Positions 46,927 through 58,761 of a DNA stretch of 64,000 nucleotides are shown one piece after another; within the stretch, counting starts at the first letter, position 1; each line of letters opens with the position of its first letter. The stretch covers positions 2,976,001 through 3,040,000 of the forward strand of contig JAMSLZ010000001.1 of NCBI GenBank assembly GCA_026027325.1, given 5' to 3'. Below the pieces are notes generated by a model. It was not told the origin of the DNA. It made no database searches and saw only the letters and a program-made list of their open reading frames with translations. This DNA comes from Actinomucor elegans (taxonomy: Eukaryota > Mucoromycota > Mucoromycetes > Mucorales > Mucoraceae). The position numbers were made by a program, and so were the translations under genes.

Positions 46927-48719
46927 TAGGTTTAGAATGAAGGAAAGAAAGATAAGAAACTACTTGTAGGTCGTTTGCTATAGCTACTACGTGGCAATAA
47001 AGAGCGTTTTTTACTCCTATTTTTGTTATTGTACGAAGGGAAAAAAAAGCAGTTTAACAATAAACAAAAGGTAAACCTCCTTTTATAATTGCATTACTGG
47101 TAGTACAGCTATCAAATTTCCAAGTAAATTACGCATCTACCGTGTTTAACTATGCTGGCTCATATATTCTATATTTTGTTCCTGAATGCTTATCTTACGA
47201 TTTCCTTGAGTATACGTATCTTTTTTTTCAGCCTCATACTTTAATGAACCTCTAAGTAAAAGCCCAATATTTCAAGACAGCCATTTTTTTTTTAAAAAAA
47301 AAGCTGTAAGCTTGATAATGAAAAAGATTAAAAATACGAATGTCAAAGGGATCACAAACACTTTAATAAAACAAAGATCACCAGCGATATTAATCGACTC
47401 TGTAAAATATAAAAAAAAGTAAAATTAGCAAATTAAAAGCCTAATCGAGAAAATGTTTATAGGTAGTTCGCATCTAGATAACGGATGATACTATCGCCTT
47501 TTTTTTTGGAGAGACATGCCAAGAGTTAGTTCCTACAGTCAGATTTTGAAAAACCTTTTGCGGCTATATATATCGCTACTTCTCTATAGTAAAAGTCATC
47601 CAAGTGCTCCATTATGTAGATAGTAATTTCGCGTCATCTAAGAGTCTAATAAGAGAAACCAATTGTAAACTAAAATGATTACTCTATTAAACCAATAACT
47701 TAATACTGGAATAAGCGATATTTCTATATAAACCAGCTCACCGAGTGAAAGATACTCTACCGGTTGCAACAGTTCATTCTGAGCATAATGAAGCGGTAAT
47801 TAATGCTATGCATTTCACTCGAGTATGTAATTTAATTATTGATACATAAAGCGTATTGGCTATATTACAGTTGATCAAATACTGTCGTAAATATAGCTTA
47901 TTAAGAGCATATATCACTGATTAAATGCCACATTTCATCGAAATTGATCGAAAGGTCTATCAATCGTTAGCTATAGATTTCATAAAATGCAATGTAATTG
48001 TTATAGGTTAGTTAGATGATAATTCTATTAGACGTATTAGTTCATTCTGAACCTATAATAATTATCTAAATATGACATTAAATCGGAATCGGCTGAAAAA
48101 TATATCATGATTCCCTGCAATGGCATTGTATACATTCACCTTTGCCCTTGGTATTTGTTTAATAAAATTACCTATTGTTGTATACTTTTATTCAAATATT
48201 CCCTTCAGACTCCTGCCTAATCAGTATCCTTTTTTTTATGAGGATATAAGCAAACTCTTGGAGCATAGTTCATAGATTAACTATGATGTTTTCCCCTTTA
48301 TACAGTTATGGTATTGATGGTGAGGTATTTAGTGGCTGTGTGATTTTTTTGCTAGTTATAACGATGTATGTACAATAAAAATCAGCCCAATCTTTCTGAT
48401 ACTTTTATTAAATTTTACCTCAGACGAAAGCAACTTGTTATTCCCGCGTATTATCTGGTTATATACCAATTAATTCATAGTCCTGCTATATATTTAAAGC
48501 TGTATATCAATAGTAAAGACAGGCATGAACTTTTTCTTTCAATAATATCCAATACATGTTAGCTATCTACTCGTTGAGTTTGTTATTACCCTTTCTTTAT
48601 AATGTATTGATACTACAACTTCATGCAATAATACATGCTTATCAAAATCTTTGTAAGATACTCTGTAGAAACTCTTTATTTATTGAGCGTCAATGGCTAC
48701 TACGTACAGTTCTATATAT

Positions 48720-49493
48720 GAATCTATTATGACGATTCACATCTGCTAAAACCTTTAATACAGCATCTTTTATTGGTGGTGCTTTTCATACTAGATTTTT
48801 TTTTTCGTTACATTCTGCTGATGATTCTGCTTCTGTGAGTCAATGGAACTTAATATGATCAAGGAGCCATAGCCTTGATTCGGTCTGGCTCGTGACTTTG
48901 GGGGTTTTCTATAGTCTTTTTTAGCAATGATTTTTGTTTTTTTTTAGCTGTATCTTCTCGTGCTGCCAGTTGCGGTTCCTATTGATAGATAATACCAATG
49001 ATCTATTGAACGTCCGATACGTGGGGGGAAGAACGAAGTTTTTTCTAGGTATTTCATTGTTTCTAGCGATAATACTAACTTTCTACCTTATTTGCCCCTT
49101 TTGGTCGTATTAAAACTGTTATTCCCTGCCCTGTGACTATTACTATTGCCCCTACTACTGCCAATACTAGCGCTGTTCCTGTTGTCGATAAGATTAATCA
49201 TCGGCCTGGTACTGATATTCCTGTGTCTGCTAATGAAAACCATCAGTTTGACTAATCTAAACCTGTTTTTGACATTATTTCGATTATAAATTATAACTGT
49301 AATGAAGCTTTATTAGCATTAATTGAAGAATACTTTCTCAAATTCCAGGAAACTATGTAAAGGTATTTTTTAGAGCAAAAAAGTAAGGTTATCAACTCAT
49401 GATCTTTTAATATTGCAAGTTCTATATTTATGAAATTATATAAAGTAATTTTCTTCGATTTTATTACTCGCTAAAGTTTTGAGTTGCGGCTAC

Positions 49494-49560
<67 letters not shown>
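48720..49560 (+). mobile_element. Possible decayed retroelement relic ending in A61
   Basis: The stretch reads in pieces like old coding sequence (for example TSAKTFNTASFIGGAFHTRF, and the Pro/Thr-rich ITIAPTTANTSAVPVVDKI) with codon use like the gag gene of the Gypsy element. Stops interrupt it. A run of 61 A follows at 49500-49560. I cannot assign it to a family and found no target duplication, so this is a suggestion only. Confidence 0.3.
49500..49560. repeat. A61 homopolymer tract
   Basis: Uninterrupted run of 61 A, the longest homopolymer in the window. It is compatible with a recent poly(A) retroposition or with slippage; assembly length may be unreliable. Confidence 0.9.
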
Positions 49561-49564
<4 letters not shown>

Positions 49565-50524
49565 GGAAGGCGTATGCTCAATCATCATCCCTCAATATAA
49601 ATAAAGAGAAAATGACATGTTTTGTAATACGAGCTTTGAAATCATTAAATAGAAAAAGTTATCAATTATAAATATAAATTCTGTACCCATAGATGTTGAG
49701 CAAGTTTAAGAAATTTCATTTTCGGATGCCCTATGGCACTCAAAAGTTTTTCGCAAATTTTATATGATCGAGTCAACTCAGCCCAATCTCAGTAAAATGT
49801 CGTACTAGTATTCCATGCTAAAATGAATTGCTGCACCTGTTGTCACGTAAGACTTATTCTATTCTATTTGCTTTATTAAATATACCCTCATTCTCTGACT
49901 TATATCCTTCATTAGCTAATTGCTTGATTATTTGTGATACGATAATATAGAATCACAAATATTTTCTTCGAGCAATTTACGTGTAAAAAAAAATCATTCA
50001 ATGGAAAATCTAGGCATTAAGAAAAAATATTTAAGAGCATCAAAGCTGTAAGGGATTAATCGTCGTATGCATAACAATGTACGGTATTGCAACATATCAA
50101 TCATTTTGATTGTCGTTTATGCGTTCCCTATTATCAATGATATATACCATAGCTCAGTGATACCATGTGTCACTTTTTATATGATTTCTACACCGAAACG
50201 ACATGTGGATATGTTTCCTTTTTTGCTGGCACTGAAATAATGAAACGTTGAATAGGGGCGGTGGATATTCTGCTTGAAAACGGTTGCTAGGGCGATCATA
50301 ATTTGGTTGCTATAGAGTCTGAGCTCCACGTCTAGACGCGTAGATCTTTTGAGACAGTATGATACGCGTTCATAAGAAACAAGCCACCGTTTTTTCTGTC
50401 TGTGTCTGGAGAGGCACGTTTTTTTTATTTATTTGTCTGCTTACTTATATAACCGTTTGCTTTTTCCTCTCCTTTTGCCCTTTTCTTTCCTTCTTTTTTC
50501 TTACAAATTTACTCTTTCTTTTGA

Positions 50525-52765
50525 ATGCAACAAGTGAATGGAGTGCCTGTTCTCTCTTCTGATCCAAGTATACTATATTCCGGATTAGAAGAGGAACCTA
50601 CTTGGTTTAGTGCTCAAGGTGGAGTTTACAGATGTGTTGAACGTGCAACGAATCAACAGGTGGCAATCAAGAAATATCTCGTAGAAGAAGATAATCCCTA
50701 CGAGGACATGTTTGTTATGCCCAAAGAACTTGTTGAAAACGAAATTTACTCCATGACCAAATGTGTTCATCCCAATATATTGAAATTACGTGCAGTCCAT
50801 TTACATCAGGAGTTTGTGTATTTGATTATGCCACTTTGTACTGGCGGTTCATTACAGCAATACGTGTTTGAGCATCATTTGACTGTCGGACAACTTGTCT
50901 ATATTATTACTTCGGTAAATATATACTATATAGCTACTGCAACAGGCTATTTATACATTATTTATTTACTAGATTGCTTCTGGACTTGCCAAAGTGCATG
51001 GGCACGGTTATATACACCGAGACATTAAATGCGATAACATTTTTCTAGATGAAAATGATAACAGTATCGTTATAGGTCAGTTATCTAATGAATGATAAAT
51101 CAACATTTTTCATTGATAGCTTTTATAGGTGATTTTGGTGTGGTTTCTATTTCACCTGCAGCAGATTCCAGCGTAGAAGAAGCTGGGGTTGTATTATTTT
51201 GGTCACCTGAACTAGTACAGCAAAAGATAGTGAATCATAAAGTGGATATTTGGGCTCTTGGTATTGTTATCCTCGAAGTATTAAATGGTGGAAAAGCACC
51301 TTATGAAGATGAAAAACTAGATGAAGAAGAGGTACATACACATACTATTAGATTACACTCTTACTAATATATCATTAGATCAAACAACGAATTCTCGAAG
51401 TGGGAAGACCCGAATACCCTCCAGATTTACCTTCTCGTTTAGTAGATTTGCTGGATCATTGCCTCGACCCTGATCCACGTACTAGATATTCAGCTAATCA
51501 CATATTGCAGGTAAGAATCGACATAGCCCCTAGCATAAGTAGAGGCCTAACCACCTCCTGTATGACAGCATCCTTTCTTAAGAGATTACGAATCAGAACT
51601 ATTGTTTCCAGCTACTCGACTTGATCAAGATATATCTTCGCAATCAGAATCAGATCCTTCCGAAATATACGAACAGGAAATCATCCCACCTTCAAAGCAA
51701 GATATGCCTACTTTAGAAGCCATGGATACGTCTGAAGAACCTACCATCGTAACTACTCAAGAAGATAGTATTATGACTGAGCAAAAGATGAATTTACCAT
51801 CTCAGCCTGCTAAATGTCGTTTGCCTCTTCCTGCTTTTTCAGTTGATAAAAGTGTATCTGCAGCTATACCTGTTAAAGAAAAGATAGCTAATGTGATTCG
51901 TAAACGTCAATCCATGACTGACTCTAATCGCAGCCAAGGTTCTCGTATTCCAATGTTATGTATTCTTCAACCTGTTGTAGAAGAAACACCAAAGCCAGTA
52001 TCGCTTCCCAAGTTGCGATCTGTCAAATCCGTTCGACTTCCAACTGTTGCTGCACCTCCAAGTCAACAAAGATCATTATCTGGCGGCACAACTGAACAGG
52101 CTTCTGCTTTACGTAGACAGCAATTGACACGCTCTAACACAGTTCCTTCCCAAATGGAACAAACATTGAGACCTCCCAGTACCCGTCAAATTAAACCGCC
52201 TTCCACTACATTATCCGCTTCTGAAAAGAAACGCGCATCAGTAAGATCGCCTTTATCCGATATCAAAACTAGAAAAGCACCTACTACTACTACTGTAAAG
52301 CCCAAACGAGAACTTCCACCAAAGAGCTCAGTCTATCGACACAAGCGACTTCCTGCTGGTGAAAGTCGAACAGCTCGTTTAATGATGGGCATTAGTACCA
52401 ATGGACGTAGACAATCATTTAAGCAAAGAGAAGAAGGCGCAGTTACAGAAGAGCTGTCACCTACACTCGGCCATCGTTTTGGTAAGCTATTTAATAATAG
52501 TAAACCTAAAGAACCACCTGCTTGTAACAAGAAACGGCCCATATCTTTCGCAGCTTCTTCATCATCTCAACTCTATGTGCCCACTTCGTCATTACCCTCT
52601 TTTAATCGATCTATACCCAATATGCCATCAGAAAAAGCACTTAAAAGACAGTCAGTACCAGCTTCACCAAAGAATTTGGATAAGAAAAAGCTCAATAATG
52701 GTAACGAAAAAGAGAACAGTACTTCTCTAAAAAACAATAGTATCAAAGCACTTCGCGTGCATTAG
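50525..52765 (+). CDS. STE20/PAK-like Ser/Thr protein kinase
   Basis: Five exons: 50525-50914, 50973-51075, 51129-51331, 51379-51510, 51569-52765; total 2025 nt, 674 residues. The kinase domain covers residues about 30-290: ATP Lys49 in QQVAIKKY, catalytic HRDIKCDN (Asp147), DFG near 165, a changed APE (WSPEL) and HRD-following DIWALGIVILEVLNGGKAPY. The glycine loop is degenerate (AQGGVYRC). The layout resembles STE20/PAK kinases but no PBD or N-terminal extension is present. The C-terminal 380 residues are Ser/Pro/Lys-rich, basic and disordered, with many possible phosphosites. It probably signals in the cytoplasm; its pathway is unknown. Confidence 0.85.
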
Positions 52766-53053
52766 CTTTTATGTATATGACTTTATATATCCTCCTCTTC
52801 CATAACCACCCATTTCTTTACTATCTTATCTATTATCCTAATATCATTCTTAATTCATCTATTACTGGATCTTTTTTTTAACAATAAAAAACCAATGAAA
52901 AAAAACAAGTATAATAGATTATTTGTATCTAAACCATCATGTTATTAATCTTTAAGAGATGAATTATACCGTTTGAAAGGATACTACTAAATCATTAAAG
53001 CAAAAGATGAATCATTTTTATTATTATTTACTTGTTGTATATTCAAGGGCATC

Positions 53054-54043
53054 CTAATCAAGCTCATTGATCAAATCCAAAGATACTTCACTGTTTCGAA
53101 CACCTTTCCAGCAAATTAAGGGCTTTGTGGCCAGTTCAGTATAACTGTAACTAGTTTCACGAGGATGCCAGTCTTCAGGGAACTGTTCGTTCAACAAAAA
53201 GGATTTTAAATGAGGCAAGCTAATAACACCATCACGGCCAATGATATCCAATAACAAAGAACATTCTGTACTTCCTGCAAACTATACAAACAAGAAAACA
53301 AAAGATATTTAACTACATAATATATACATATTAACAAAGCTTACCTGGGAGAACAGAGGAAAGTGTAAAAATCGATTGTCGCGGTGGGATTCTAACCATC
53401 TCAACTTGCGCACATCAAACTCATTCTGGCGCGTAAAGTTACCTTGATCTTGAGCTGTATTGCTAATCTCAGCAAACTTGATCATACGGTGGACATAATG
53501 GGGTAATGGATGCGAAGTACTGTGAGGAGGGAAGGCTAAATCATTGCGCGTCAAAGAAACATCATGTTCCAATATACCCGGCACCGTTAAACGATCCAAA
53601 TCCAAACCTTGAATTTTACCAAACTGCTTGAAGAAAGGGTCACGAGGATCTGCTTCGTTAAGCTTGGAATAAACAAAAGATAAGATGCCTACAGTGACCA
53701 GAGGAGGGGCGCCCATGAGCATAAGCGCGTTAAACAAATCATCGGACTTGATATTACGGCCGTCTCGCGCGATGAAACCGTGATTAGCAAGCGTGTTTAA
53801 CATAGGACAAGGAGATCGAAGGTCCGTAGGCTGGCGTTCGTAAGGATGACCCTTGAGCAATTGGCGCCATTTCTCAGGAGTTTGCAAAAGACGACGGCCT
53901 TTTGCTTCGATAGCAATGATAGAAAATACAGCATAGGCAGCTAATAAACCAAGCGCGATGGATGCAATCAATTTGATGGTTTTCTTATTGATAAATTTCT
54001 TGTCTGACGTGGGTGATGTAGGAATCTTTTCGTATTTGCTCAT
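53054..54043 (-). CDS. Membrane-anchored heme-thiolate peroxidase (chloroperoxidase/UPO family)
   Basis: Two exons in transcription order: 53345-54043 and 53054-53281; total 927 nt, 308 residues. The Peroxidase_2 fold is shown by the heme-ligand motif PCPMLNTLANHGF with Cys79 and by the acid-base motif EHD (Glu159-His160-Asp161) followed by SLTR, as in short unspecific peroxygenases and chloroperoxidase. These enzymes use H2O2 to oxidise or oxygenate organic molecules. Unlike most secreted members it has no cleavable signal peptide but a cytosolic N terminus with Ser/Thr/Lys and one helix at about 23-47, so it is probably a type II membrane protein. Confidence 0.88.
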
Positions 54044-54307
54044 TGTAGTGTAAGGAAGAATGATGAGAAAGTAAAAGGAAAAGGGAAGGAGAGGAACTGA
54101 AACTGTGCAGAATAGCCTTATATAATATCACTGCCTAATGATACATGTAGTACATCGCGTTTGAAAGCAGCAGTAGTGCCACCGAAATCTTACTGTTCGT
54201 AACCATAGATGTGTAAGTTTCGGCGTTGCTAGGGAAAACAGGTTTATTACTACCATATGAAGATAAGCGTCTATTCTACTTTCTATAAAGATTAATCTAT
54301 ATTATTA

Positions 54308-57300
54308 TTATTCTCGCTTCGACCATCCGCATTCTGCTTTCGAGTCTTTAACCATATCTACAAGGGGAAAATAATGGTTCACCATCTTGACAGAAAGCAT
54401 AATAGGAACATTATCAAAACTAACACAGCGAACACGAACATACGTGCTATCTTGCGCATCCTTGACTGCAGCAACCAAATCATCCAATGTCACCACCTTT
54501 TTTGCATTGATATGTGTAATCCACATTGTAGGCACAAGGCCATACATGTAAGCAGGAGAACCTTTGGATCTGGCAGAGATATAGATTTGAGAAGGCAATG
54601 TTTTGCTTTGTTGAAGCACAGCCTTGTGAGGTTCTATTAACATAATATACTCAGTGCATGAATCAAATAGTCTTTTTTTTTCTTTCCCCAAAACTTACCA
54701 TGTAAAACTGCACCCGCCCAGAACACAACACGGCTAGTACCATTGCCTGAAACTGGGCTAGTTTTCACTTTCACAACCATTTCCTTCTTGGCACGTAGAA
54801 TAGTCATTTCAAGTTCTTCAGCATCATATTGTACATCCATCTCATACATACGTGTAATCACTTGACCATTGACTGCCAATACCAAATCCAACTCTTTCAA
54901 AACCTTGGAACTTTCGCAGGCAGCTTCAGTTCGACGAATCATGAACAGTTGATGTTTGGCTGGATTAGCCTGCTCCACTTTGTTGATCCATTCGTCGGAT
55001 AATCCCATTGCAGCAGCTTGTGCCATCTGAACCGGCATCAGTTCTGCATTAATGCTGCGGAGTGCAACGTGTTCCTCACCCTGACTCAGACGGTTTAATA
55101 CTGAACGCACAGTCGAGATATGAATGCCTAAATGATATTCATTATCATGACCATTCATATTGCGTTCACCCAAAAAATTCATCCATAAACCTTGCACAAG
55201 TCCATTTGCATCAGCTAGCATACCAGAAGAGCATTGTAAAGCTAAAGGTGTATCCAGTGTAATGGCATCCATATTGATACTTCGGAAGCGGGGAGTCTAT
55301 AATATAACATGTGTAAGATTTCTCGGGTTAACATTAAGGAAGATATGTTGCACAGCACGATACTTTACACCATTGTGTGGAATTGTGACACAAGTAACAT
55401 CAGTTACAACTGTATTCAAGCAGACTGGTCGTTGGTTATGATTGTGGGCTACCAAGGTGACTTTATGGCCTTGGGATAATGTCTTATCACTAAAAGGCGC
55501 ACTCATGACATCTGTTTCACCTAATAGCTTAGGATCATATTGCACGATAGCAAAGTTATGTGTAGGATGTAAGAACTAGGAGCAGGTTAGTGCGCTGTTG
55601 CGTTTCTGAAATAAGAAAACTTACTAAAACTTTAGCAGGGATCACAAGAGAATCAGCTACATTTAGTGTCAAATCACCCATAGAAGTAGGCACAATACTG
55701 CGACTCACAATCACAAAACCTTTCTCTTTATCTACAATAACACCTGCACCTTGTTTTCGACTACGAGGAAAGCCATCTAAACGACAAGGCATATAAAAGT
55801 TCACCTTCACTAAACAACGGATTAAATTTTTGGCAGGACCTAAACTATCATCTAATTGGATAAAGTGCTTTGTAGAAGGCGTGATGGGTTTGGGCGGTAA
55901 AGGCTCGCCTAAATCTGTGTAGTCCCATAATCCAGTAGTATCATTGCGTACTGCTAATCTAAAGCTGGACCAATGTCTTTCTACGGCAACAACGGCAACC
56001 AAAATAGTATGTGTATCAGCAATGGAATAATACACTACAGGCACACGAGCACGGTCGGGAATCATTTTCATGACTTCAATAAACGTATCGATATTAGGTG
56101 TATCTTTATCATCTACTGATTTAATGATCCAGCCATTATCAGGTCCATCCAAACGGAACACTAACAAATAAAATCAGCGAAAAGAACTTCGCAATGATTA
56201 TAATCAAACTTACTTCCTGAAGGCTCTGCTACATAAACACCTTTGCATGGTACGCAATAAGCACGTGCTAATTGATATGAAACTTCATTCAGCTTTGATC
56301 CACCAATTTCTACAAAGCGATCTGGTGTGCTATGTACTCTAGTTAGTTAGCATGATGACATATTGATCTACTCGCACTTACATAGCATGAAGATTTCCAA
56401 CAGAGATAATTAGATCCATAGGCTTTCCACCACGTTCAATTCCCACTGTTATCTCATTTCCAACATTTGAATCAAGCATGGATTCAAAAGGTACAAACTT
56501 TGTAATGTATTCACCATTCATTGTTAATAAAATATCACCTTCCTCCAGCTTTTTATGTGCAGGACCTTCAGGTAGAACTGTCTCGGCAACTAATAAGCCA
56601 ATTTCATCAGGGAAAAGCTTTCTTAACCTCTCTTCTGTTTCCGGCCTCAAGCCCAATCTGCGTGCTTCATCAAAAGGACGGTAACTATAGCAATAATGAG
56701 TCAAACAAACTCTGAAATCTAATACTTTCACAAAACATACGTAAATTGAGTTTGGATATCCCCTCTAGGCACGTTTTCACCCTTTTGAATAAAACCCAAA
56801 GCACGCTTAATTCTATCCAAAGGCAAAAAGAAATCGGTAGCGGCTTTAGTGTGACCGCCTGCTTGAAGTGCGACAGCATTGCCGTCAATATCAATGACTG
56901 GAGAACCTGAACTTCCTCCACTGGTACTGGAAGCTGCTTGTCTAGAAAAAAACAAGTGTTTTAGTTTCTATTGCTATCTCATCCATCTACTCGTATTTTT
57001 ACAGGTAAAAAGTATTGAAATCATTGTATGTCAAATCACCGTATTCAGGTGTATTTCGATCTAGACGAGAAATGGAACCTGCTAAAATACTGAGTTTTTC
57101 ACCAGCATCATTACTTACAAACAAAGTTAGTATCTACTATAATAAAAGACTCATACTGCTTTGCTCTTACCCAACAACACGAATATCAAGCCCAACCTTA
57201 GCTAATTCAGGGCGCAGTTCGACTTGAGTCAATGGCATATATTTGATCTTTTCCGGGTTGAATCTGTATAGGCTGAGTTTAGTGTACGGTTGAGGAAGCA

Positions 57301-57865
57301 TAATACACATATTACATTACTTTAAAAAACCAAAATCGTGAACAGGATCTCGATAAATAGGAAAAACATCGACTTCTTCATGATCATGACAAATAGCTTC
57401 GCCGACAAATGGGCCAGCACAAGCAACATGACGATTAGTCAAGATGATACCATTCTTGGCATCGACAATGAATCCCGAGGCTTCTGAAGTTTCAGGTCCT
57501 ATTTGACGAAAATCAGCCATTAAATACCGAGATCGATCATTTAAGGAAGGTGAATTTCAATTACCTTCGGTATCGAAAGCAGCCACTTGACTGAATCGAA
57601 TAGAGACAATGGCTTTTACAACATTGTTAATTGTACCTTGCCATTTAGAAGGCTTTAATTCGGGCTCAATAGGAAGGACGTCCGACATGGGAGCGTCGTC
57701 TGAAGAAGAGGACGCGTCGTCATCAGCATGAGGATCGACCTTTCTGCGCTTGGCTGGATAAGTGGAGGCAGTAGAAGCGGGTGAATCACCACCTTCAAAA
57801 TTGCGATCTTTAGGAAGTAAAGGCAATAATAAAGACTTTTCGGGTGTCAATGGTGTATTGCTCAT
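54308..57865 (-). CDS. NMA111: Nuclear HtrA-like PDZ serine protease Nma111
   Basis: Eleven exons in transcription order: 57565-57865, 57321-57498, 57171-57263, 57003-57113, 56741-56941, 56382-56684, 56214-56338, 55625-56160, 55333-55575, 54699-55296, 54308-54633; total 3015 nt, 1004 residues, near the yeast 997. The HtrA triad is complete: His124 in TNRHVACAG, Asp155 in [10 protein letters not shown], Ser239 in [12 protein letters not shown] domains and a second degenerate protease half follow ([20 protein letters not shown]). An N-terminal nuclear signal AKRRKV agrees with the nuclear site of yeast Nma111p, which is linked to heat tolerance, lipid homeostasis and apoptosis-like death. The neighbouring peroxidase gene is on the same strand downstream. 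Confidence 0.93.
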
Positions 57866-58761
57866 ATTGTATTGAAAGAAAAGGTTGATTCTCTTGAAAG
57901 AAAGGTTGAGTCTTTTAGCTTGGTCAAATTTTATATTAGAAAATTGGCAGTCACATTTGAAGGTGTTGTCGCTGGATTTTATTTACCTATTAACTTAGCA
58001 AATTTTACTATCCGCAGACATCCTTGATTATGTCAAATTCCTATAACGCAAGAAAAACTAATGTATAATGTAACTTAGAGGATAAAAATGATCCCTGGTT
58101 ACGATTCTCTTCCTTGACTTAGTGCCAAAAAAAAGGATTAAAATGATAATTTTATTTATAATGAAGTTTACTATATTTTATATCCGGGATAATGTACACA
58201 AGGCACACCTCAACTGACCGCAATTACATGTAAGCGTAGAGGACAAAGTCAGTATACAAAATTTTAATAACATAAATGTGTTGATTCTGTCATTAAATTA
58301 AAAAGGATCAAATCTAGACCAACTACAGCAATTAGATGGTGGGTGTTGTAAACATGACTTGTTCAGTGTCCGTCACCAATCAGGTCAATGTTCGACAATG
58401 CTTATACTCAGCTTGTGCTTTGACAGCTTTGTAACGTCGGTTAAGAGATATATATGGAAATCAATGCTTAGTGCAGCTAACCTTCATAAACTATCTATCA
58501 CCGAATATAAAGTCGTACTAGAATGGATTACTATAAATCCTTGTTAACTCCATGAGCGCAGTCTTTGACTAACTCAATCGTCTATAATATCAAGTTAAAT
58601 CCGAACTTCAATTTTGTATAAATAGCTCATCATTTTAATGCTTTAATAAATTAATTCGTTTTATCAGTCTGGTTATTTTTACAGTCTTTATTATATTCGA
58701 TATAACATTTTTTTTAACCTTATCTGCTACTTTTTGGTTTATTATACACTTACTACTCAAT
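57866..58761. other. NMA111 upstream region and probable 5' LTR/leader of the Gypsy element
   Basis: The left part is the NMA111 promoter. The right part, perhaps from about 58350, should be the 5' LTR and leader of the Gypsy element; a TATAAATA at 58617-58624 could be its promoter. I could not mark the LTR ends because the second LTR is outside the window and no primer-binding site is obvious. Confidence 0.4.
58617..58624 (+). promoter_or_regulatory. TATAAATA box upstream of Gypsy gag
   Basis: TATAAATA located 138 bp before the gag start codon, in a position suitable for LTR-driven transcription. Inferred from position only. Confidence 0.35.

Larger units (their letters stand above)
46927..50524. 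other. 3.6-kb gene-poor gap with decayed repeats
   Basis: The longest gap without a gene in the window. It holds two direct copies of the degenerate repeat near 47919 and 48067, a coding-like relic at about 48720-49260 and an A61 tract at 49500. The ORF at 48368-48562 has no recognisable similarity. Confidence 0.55.

Noticed and set aside
49500..49560. Telomere or centromere signal
   Set aside because: Pure A homopolymer with no TTAGGG-type repeats and no array structure.
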